Shown here one piece after another: positions 57,923 to 64,000 of a DNA stretch of 64,000 nt. The notes beneath the pieces are model-generated. The model searched no databases, was not told the DNA's origin, and saw only the letters and a list, made by a program, of their open reading frames with translations. The stretch's first letter is position 1, and the number at the start of each line of letters is the position of its first letter. The position numbers and the translations under genes were made by a program. The stretch is from Limnomonas spitsbergensis (Eukaryota; Chlorophyta; Chlorophyceae; Chlamydomonadales). The DNA lies in assembly GCA_037349105.1 (NCBI GenBank), contig JAYJMM010000110.1, positions 434,001-498,000 on the forward strand. The letters run 5' to 3'.

Positions 57923-58849
57923 ACCAATTACTGTACCACACCAACCAGCAGGGGATACCTTGGTATCATAGCTCATTGACGTGGGCTTGTCCTCCAAATT
58001 AGTAGCACACCCCGCGAATTTCATGCACACTTTAATGGAAGCTCTAGCACAAACCCAGATCCCCGACTCGATTTCACCTGCTGCTTGGACTGTCAACGGT
58101 TTCAGTTTCGTGATCTGCTCAATATCTCCCAATTAGGGTGGTTTACCCAGTCCATGCATGGTGAACCGGTGACGCACCACCCTGATCATGACAGGGTGCA
58201 CAATGGCGACACCAAAACGCCTCGTTGCCCAGACCAAACTTCATTGCGAGGAAGCCTGCACCAAGGAAGCCCATGTGAGTACCTCCCCTTCATGGTAAAG
58301 ACATGGGGCATTGGGTGGGGCCAGCCCATGCATGCAGCGAAGAGAATACAATCCAGTGCACAAAATGCATTAGTTATGATAAACACTCTCTCTGGACCCA
58401 ACTTGATCGCAAGGAAGCCTGCACCCGTGAGGACCGATAGGCCCATGCAAGCATCTCCCGCTCCCCTTTATTAAGGCCAAGGCCCCGTGCAGTGACAAAG
58501 GAACTTCTAATTCTGGATGTTTCTTTGTCACAGAACATGACCTTATCCCTCACACATCCCATGCTCTGGCACCCACTCGGATCGATGACCAAAGCCGCAG
58601 ACTACTTACAATGCTTCAGAGCTCATTTCGCTCATGAAACTCGCAGGTTCATCGATATTGGAACACAACAGGAGCGCTGCCACTTGTGGCGAGACATTGT
58701 TCCAGCAGAAACACTGTTCACACTTCACACATGATTTCACTGCCCCGGTGAGAGTCATCGTGACATTGAAAGTGACGAGTGCCTAGACTGTCTACGGGTC
58801 CTGGAATCCGAGGGATGCAAGCAGAAGCACCTGCCCCTCAGCCGCACCC

Positions 58850-59035
58850 TGAACCTGGCAATCAGGTTTGGCCCCCAACCACCCCTGCCACGAGTCCTGA
58901 GTGCGCACCAGACCACCTTCAGCAGGCCGCTGTCCAGCCACCAATCGGCTGATGGGGATGTAGCTTGCCCCCTGGCAATTCTCACACCGCCCACAGGCTG
59001 TGACGTAGCTGAATTGTAGCCGAAGTATCCTGCAA
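58850..59035 (-). repeat. Dispersed repeat copy inside the duplicated block
   Basis: Complement order: AGGTTTGGCCCCCAACC, GACCACCTTCAGCAGGCCGC, ACCAATCGGCTGATGGGG, CCCACAGGCTGTGACGTAGC, ending TGAATTGTAGC. Fullest version of the family in the window. Confidence 0.65.
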
Positions 59036-59064
59036 ACTGAACATTGCCACCGCCCCGCCCCCAG

Positions 59065-60207
59065 GGTTGTTTCCCCGTCTCCGGTGGCTTCGTGGATTCA
59101 GGCCAACATGCCTGAGGTTGGATCAGTCACTGCTGGGCGCTCCCAGATGGGGATCCTGAGGTCATTGTTTGAGATCCAATGAGATCATGATCTCAGTTCT
59201 GTTGACCTCCCACTGTTGCTCACAAACACACAAAAAATCGCTGCCACCTACTCCTGCCGGTGGACAGGTGGACCCCCCCCTTGCCACTCACACAAGGGGC
59301 CACACTAGCAGGCCACGGCCATCCCTCCCCCCCATGTTGCCCGTGCCCACCTCCTGATGGGTCTCACAAATCACCCTCCTTGCCCCTTCACTGTTGGATC
59401 AGCCCCACTGTCTCCCATTGCTGCCGGTTGCCCCCCCCCCCTGCCGCCTGCAACATGAACCACACTAGCAGGCCACAGCCCCCCTCCCCCCTGTTGCCCA
59501 CGCTCCCCTCCCAATGGGTCACAAATCACCCCTCCTTACCGCCCGTTGACCTCCCTGCCCCCTTCGCTGTTGGGCCAACCCCACTGTCTGTCATTGCTTC
59601 CGCCCCCCCCCCCCCCCCCCCCTGTAGCAATGGGAGTCAGTGGGGTTGACAGCAATTGTAGCGTTATCACCAGATAGACCAGAGGATCCAGATATAGTTA
59701 ACGTCCTCTAAGGTTATGAGGATCGTTACCCCTCGATCCAAATGTAGTTAACGTCCTCTAAGGCAAATCAACCCTCCTTGCCGCCCGTTGACCTCCTTGC
59801 TCCCTGCACTGGCAATTCACCCCCACCGCCATCCGATTCTACCAGTTGACCCCTCCCTGTCGCCAGCACCAGGGACCACAGCAGTAGCAGGCCACAGCTT
59901 ACTCCCCCCCTCCCTGTTGGACGGATCCTGTCTAACCCCCCTCAACCCTCGCTCCATGCTGCATGCCACGAAGCTGGGTCTGAGGCAGGCCACCCCCTTG
60001 GACGACCTGAATTTGAATTAGTCCCACGTATCCTTCTTGACTCCCCCCCTCCTGTTGCACGTGCCCACATCTCCTCAGGGCGGCTCTGACTGGAGCAGGG
60101 CATACCTGTACGAGACCAGCTCCGGAACCAATAGGGTTTCGAAAGCAAGCTGCGCCAAGGATGACACAATTTTGAAGGGGAGGCGCTCGGCCTGCGGGCA
60201 ATGGCGG
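59065..60207 (+). pseudogene. Fructosamine/ketosamine-3-kinase pseudogene (two exons)
   Basis: 59065-59146 matches kinase exon 15923-16004 (reads PVASWIQANMPEVGSV) but its donor GT is now AT (CCCAG|ATGGGG). 60079-60207 matches exon 14725-14854 (GGSDWSRAYLYETSSG) but is one base shorter, shifting the frame after KASCAKDD. The third exon and 33-bp array are absent. It arose by the inverted duplication and then decayed. Confidence 0.88.
59250..59960. repeat. C-rich intron repeat of the kinase pseudogene
   Basis: Complement of the 15,190-15,800 minisatellite, about four blocks with CACTAGCAGGCCAC and GTTGACC[T/C]CCC, plus a C-run of about 18 at 59,605-59,622. A separate two-copy repeat with GTTAACGTCCTCTAAGG sits at about 59,693 and 59,745. 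Confidence 0.75.
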
Positions 60208-60230
60208 GTGAATGGATTCAAATATATTGT

Positions 60231-61044
60231 GTATGATGTCTGTGCCCTGATAAGTGGCTGAAGGCTGAAGCTGAAGACGCACCATTCATGCGGTGTTGAG
60301 AGGCAAGCGGACATGCATGGAATTGAGGGCCAAGGCTTCATGGAGGAAAAGTGCCCAGGAACTCTCTGCCCGGTGACATGTGAGGCCAAATGAATACTGG
60401 CCATGCATTCCATTTGCTCCAGCCCTATGGTATGGGGCCGACATTTGCTCCAGCCCTATGGTGTGCCACCGACGGCAGTGGTCAAGCAAATTGCAGCTTT
60501 ATAATCATAAGTGTGATCTTATTGTTAATATAGCTATAGCCATGTGTAAGGGGGTTTGCACGGTACTACAATACAACACTAAATGAGATTTTTTGTATAA
60601 TTGGGTAAGCTAGACGAATGCTCGGGCCGCCCTGTCCCTTCAAACCCTGTGTGTGGCCCTCATGCCCGGATGGTTATACCTCGGTGTTCCCAGCAGCTTG
60701 ATTCGAATTGCAGCGATGAACCCTACCTACGGACACGCTTCTAGAAATATCGGGATCCGGAGCAAAAGTGTGACGGCTCCACCCATCATCAGTGAAACTA
60801 GTCGACGTCTGACGTGGCGTCCCCACTGCGCGACTCGCCTGTTTCTCAACATCAGCCTTGAAGCGACACAACGCTGTGAACGACTCGGTTTACGCTACTG
60901 GGTACGCAGCGTGGTTTGCGCACTTGACGCTGTTGTCAGCAGGACACACCGACTTTCGATAATATCGGGAATCCCGTCCCAGCGACCCTGCAGCAGCTGG
61001 TCGATCCAGATCCTTGTTATCACCTGAGCTTTTGCTGCCCGGCG
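60231..61044. other. Spacer upstream of the LanC-like gene
   Basis: No recognised gene. CATTTGCTCCAGCCCTATGG is repeated at about 60,411 and 60,443. The ORFs on either strand have no family signature. Confidence 0.4.
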
Positions 61045-63570
61045 ATGCGCACGCGTCTTGACATGACGACAGAAGACGGTTTTTTCGCCAGGTCCTTCTC
61101 GGCGTCCGCACTGAGCGACTCCGACACCGCCGAAATCCGGAACGCGTTGCGACGCACAGCACAGGTGAACAGTCGGACACAATCCCCGCCCCCTGAGTCT
61201 CCCAGACCAATATTTATTTTAGTGCGTACCAGAGCACCTTTGGGGGGCCGCCCGGGGGGCGTTTCCGGGCCGATCGGGTCCAAACCTTGACCGGCCTATG
61301 GCTGGTGGCCCTAGCAGTAGGGCTTGCTCCACCAGGCCCCCACGGCCAAAGGCGTGGAGTAGCTGAATTGTAGCAGAAGCGTGCTAAAACAATCACTGTC
61401 CCAGACCCCGGAAGGCTATCCCCCAGTCGATGCACAAGCAATCACGCAAAAGAACACACGTTATGAGACATACCGGAAGAAATAAATAGCATGATGTGTA
61501 CAGAATGTGCACGCGCGGATCTTTGCGTGGATCCTAGGATATTAGTAAATCAGGAAGTGGTGACGTGTCCAAGACCCTGCTTAACATGCACTATGCCCCC
61601 AGCTCTTTTGTCCCAGTGACCCGCCGCGATTTACCCCTCCAATTGTGGAAGGGAGTGCGAGTCTCACACCGTTGGCCCACAGGGTTGCCCGCCACTCATT
61701 CCGTGTCCTTGCTCCCCCTGCCTGCAGCTCCCAGCCTCAACTCCCGCATTTCCCCCGCTCAGATTATCCTGCAGACCCACCCTGCTTTTCTCCAGCCTGA
61801 GCGCCACACTCTCAGCCCCGCTCCCAGCTGCCCCGCTCCCAGCTGCCCCGCTCCGTCCCCCCTGCCGCCCCAAAACCTGCCCCCCCCCCCGCCTGCAGCC
61901 CCCACTGTCTGCACAGGCTGGCCCAGCAGGCAATATCAGCATGTCAGCATGGGTGGCGGAACTGGAACCACATCCCATGACACAGCGCCCCACTGTTAAG
62001 CCCACTGCTGCGCTGTACCCTTAACTCTCACGCCTCCCACGGGGCGTAGCTTTTTTTCTTGTTGAGCCCACTGGTGGCACCGCTCTGTCTCCCTTGCCAC
62101 CCCATAAATTGTCTAGGTGCTCCGTCAGTTGGCCGCGTGTCTACTTGTTGCGTGTTTTGGATTATGTTTGGGTTCATATTGCTGGTTTCCCCTCGGTACG
62201 CTCTGCCTATCCCTTTTCGAAACAGTTTTAGGTGGTTGCGTCAACTGTGTTAGAACCACAAACTGTTTTTCCCCGCCTGCAGCTCCTAATGTCCCCAGAG
62301 GCTGACCTGACAGGCAAGCCAGGCACGTCCGGAGGCAGTTTGTACCTCGGCCTAGGTGGCGTGTCTGCAGCCTTCCTTCAGCTGCACCTCAGCAGTATCA
62401 TCCCACCCAGCGAGGGCCAGATGCCCGCCGATGATCCGCTGGATGAGAAGGCGGTGCCGATCGAAGCCAGTCTAGCCTTCTGCAATGCGGCCATGGGCCC
62501 TGACATGATGCCCAGTCATGGGGTGCGGAACAGAGGGAGAGGAGGAGGGGGAGGGGGAGGGGGAGGGTGGAGGGGGAGAGGAAGGGGGAGGGGAAGGGAA
62601 AGGGAAAGAGGGGGGGGGGGAGGGGGGGGAAAGGGTAAGGGGGCGGGGAGGGGGGGAGGGAAAGGGAAAGGGGGGGGGGGTAGGGGGAGAGGGGAGGAAA
62701 GAGATTGGGTAGGGGGATAGGGGAGGAAAAGGGGGAGGGGAGGCAGGGTAGAAAGGGCGGGGGTACAAGTTTGGAGACAAAAATGATGCCGGGGAGCAGG
62801 GTACAGGAGACAGGGGGGAAGAGGTAGTGAAAGACAGGGGGCAAGAGGGGCTGAAGGGTGCTTGTCAACATCATTACTTATCTAACAGACTACCCTCTGC
62901 CTCTTTATCAGCGTCCCCTTTTTAGCTGTGGTGCAAGATCCGCACGTGTCTTCACGGGCAATGCTCCTTCCATGGAAACCCCTGTGCCTTTTTTAGATCA
63001 GCATTGCCTCTAATCACAGCATCCCCTCTGCCCGCACTTCATCAGCATAGCTTCTTGCATGACCGCCCCCCCCCCCCCCTTCTTGCTCACCATCAACATC
63101 TCTCCTTATAACAACACCCCCTCTAAATGTTCCTCCATGCTCCTGGTAGCATCCATACTTCAAGGATGAGGGATCGGACACGCCAAAAACTTGTAACCCT
63201 TGGACTAGAAAACCCTAAACCTTAGCAACAGCCCCTCTAAATGTCCTCCTATATTCTCCTGCCCCCCTCGCATGGGAAGGTGGCATGGCTGCTCCATGGT
63301 CCTGGCTGTGCATGGTAGCTGGAATTGAGCTTAGCCATTCCCTACGAGCCCACAAGGCCTAGCGTTCTTCTTCACCGTTCTAAACATGAACAACACCCTC
63401 ATTGTCTGTCCTTCTCCAGCATCGTTTCTTTCAGCACAACCCGCTCTGCCGCCTGGACTGCAAGCAGCGAGTGACGATGCTGGAGGGCAGAGGCGGGCTG
63501 TTGGCCCTGCAGGCGGCTATCCTGCACTACACGGGCAAGCCAGCGGAGGCGCAGGCCAGCATCGAGGCAG
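61045..63570 (+). CDS. LanC-like (lanthionine synthetase C-like) protein, 5' part, runs off the window
   Basis: Best-supported exons are 62283-62522 (GTSGGSLYLGLGGVSAAFLQ, matching the SLY.G..G.A early repeat of the LanC-like barrel) and 63435-63570 (QRVTMLEGRGGLLALQAAIL then GKPAEAQASIE, matching the VTFLCG.GG/AG..A..A segment). A possible first exon, 61045-61164, begins MRTRLDMTTEDGFFARSFSA and ends ACAG|GTGAAC. Borders: CCTGCAG acceptor, GGG|GTGCGG (weak donor), CTTTCAG acceptor, GCAG|GTCCTC. LanC-like proteins are eukaryotic relatives of bacterial lanthionine cyclases; in mammals they add glutathione to dehydroamino acids in damaged proteins. The zinc-binding C-terminal part lies beyond the window. 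The Cys of the family's usual FLCG is Glu here (MLEG). Confidence 0.65.
61255..61395 (-). repeat. Dispersed repeat copy in a LanC-like intron
   Basis: GATCGGGTCCAAACCTTGAC, GGCCTATGGCTGGTGGCC, AGTAGGGCTTGCTCCACCAG, then GAGTAGCTGAATTGTAGC; complement of the reference order. Confidence 0.6.
61396..62282 (+). other. LanC-like intron with acceptor-like duplicates
   Basis: About 61,720 (CTGCCTGCAGCTCCCAGC) and 61,883-61,950 (CCGCCTGCAGCCCCCACTGT, CACAGGCTGGCCCAGCAGGC) resemble the true acceptor and start of the 62283 exon (CCGCCTGCAG|CTCCTAATGT, AGAGGCTGACCTGACAGGCA). Another missed exon may lie here. Confidence 0.4.
62523..62760 (+). repeat. Polypurine GGGGGA tract directly after a LanC-like donor
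   Basis: About 240 bp of G-rich purine repeat beginning about 10 bp past the donor. It parallels the G-rich minisatellite that follows lipase exon 7. Confidence 0.9.
62761..63434 (+). other. Remainder of LanC-like intron
   Basis: No exon or strong repeat recognised. Short C-run at 63,066-63,079 and isolated CCCTAAACC near 63,210. Confidence 0.4.
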
Positions 63571-63660
63571 GTCCTCGTGAACCCTAAACCTTACACGCTT
63601 AACCCTAAACCATATACCCTAAACCCTAAAACCAGCATCCAGGCAGGTCCCTCATGAGCC
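63571..63660 (+). repeat. Donor-side exon-edge copy plus telomere-like heptamers
   Basis: The exon end GCCAGCATCGAGGCAG|GTCC recurs as ACCAGCATCCAGGCAG|GTCC about 75 bp on. The linker consists of ACCCTAAACC, CTTAACCCTAAACC and ATACCCTAAACCCTAAA. Confidence 0.8.
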
Positions 63661-63709
63661 ACCGCTGCCCTTCCTAAGCGAAGCCTGCTATGAGCTCTGC
63701 TTCTAATGA

Positions 63710-64000
63710 AGGGCGATTCAGCTACATTTCAGCTACATTGGCAGGGCCTGCTGCAGCAAGCCCAGCTTGCTGCCTGGGCGCAGGCCCTTGGCCGGTCCAG
63801 GTCTGGTCCCCATGGGACAGTGTAGCTGACATGTAGCTGAGTCGCAAAAAAAAAACGCCGTAGGCACGTCCAGGTCTGGTCCTCATGGGCCAGTGTTCCT
63901 TTTTTTTGCAACAAGGCCAACTTCGACAGGCCGCACTGCGGCCACCAAAGGCCCGATTAGGACCAAACCTGGACCGGCCTACAACTGATGGCCAGGGCAG
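63710..64000. repeat. Dispersed repeat copies in opposite orientation
   Basis: 63,715-63,830 is a plus copy (CAGCTACATTTCAGCTAC, CAGCAAGCCCAGCTTGCTGC, GGCCGGTCCAGGTCTGGTCC). 63,868-63,898 repeats its end (CCAGGTCTGGTCCTCATGGG). 63,918-64,000 is a minus copy (ACAGGCCGCACTGCGGCC, CCAAACCTGGACCGGCC), cut by the window edge. Confidence 0.6.

Larger units (their letters stand above)
57975..60230. repeat. Inverted segmental duplication, arm 2
   Basis: Reverse-complement partner of 14,695-17,165, about 42 kb away. It contains the kinase pseudogene, its intron minisatellite (about 59,250-59,900), a dispersed repeat and the upstream spacer. The arms have diverged by substitutions and many indels. Confidence 0.8.

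Overview
The window is nuclear DNA of a green alga, probably a core chlorophyte. The evidence is intron-rich GC-biased genes, a light-harvesting chlorophyll a/b protein, intronless histone genes ending in the palindrome GGTGTTTTTCAACACC that is typical of volvocalean algae, plant-type CCCTAAA heptamers, and LINE and MITE-like debris. I cannot name the species from sequence alone.

Layout: (1) 1-992, GC-rich flank and a dispersed repeat. (2) 992-13726, a giant array of 386 units of 33 bp. (3) 13712-16004, minus strand, the 5' half of a fructosamine/ketosamine-3-kinase gene. Its last visible exon runs straight into the array, and each array unit is a copy of that exon's 3' end plus its 5' splice site. 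(4) 17393-30189, plus strand, an 11-exon alpha/beta-hydrolase lipase gene (1308 codons in my model, all junction phases compatible). Its introns carry tandem copies of neighbouring exon edges, two MITEs and dispersed repeats. (5) 31.7-57.9 kb, four divergent core-histone gene pairs (H2A/H2B, H3/H4, H2A/H2B, H3/H4) spaced about 5-9 kb apart. LINE fragments, minisatellites, one unknown minus-strand ORF (38.9-40.2 kb) and a three-exon LHCII gene (54477-55959) lie among them. (6) 58.0-60.2 kb, an inverted second copy of the 14.7-17.1 kb kinase region, now a pseudogene. (7) 61045 to the window end, plus strand, a LanC-like gene running off the edge.

The standout observation is that tandem repeats in the kinase, lipase and probably LanC-like genes are not random intron satellites. 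The repeat unit is an exon edge together with the adjoining donor or acceptor site, so each array is a row of decoy splice sites. In the kinase this has grown to 386 donors over 12.7 kb. The unit is 33 nt (11 codons) with no stop in the kinase frame, so use of almost any donor would still give an in-frame product. The compact histone and LHC genes show no such arrays. Splice models are read by eye from homology, phase and GT/AG sites and have no transcript support here.
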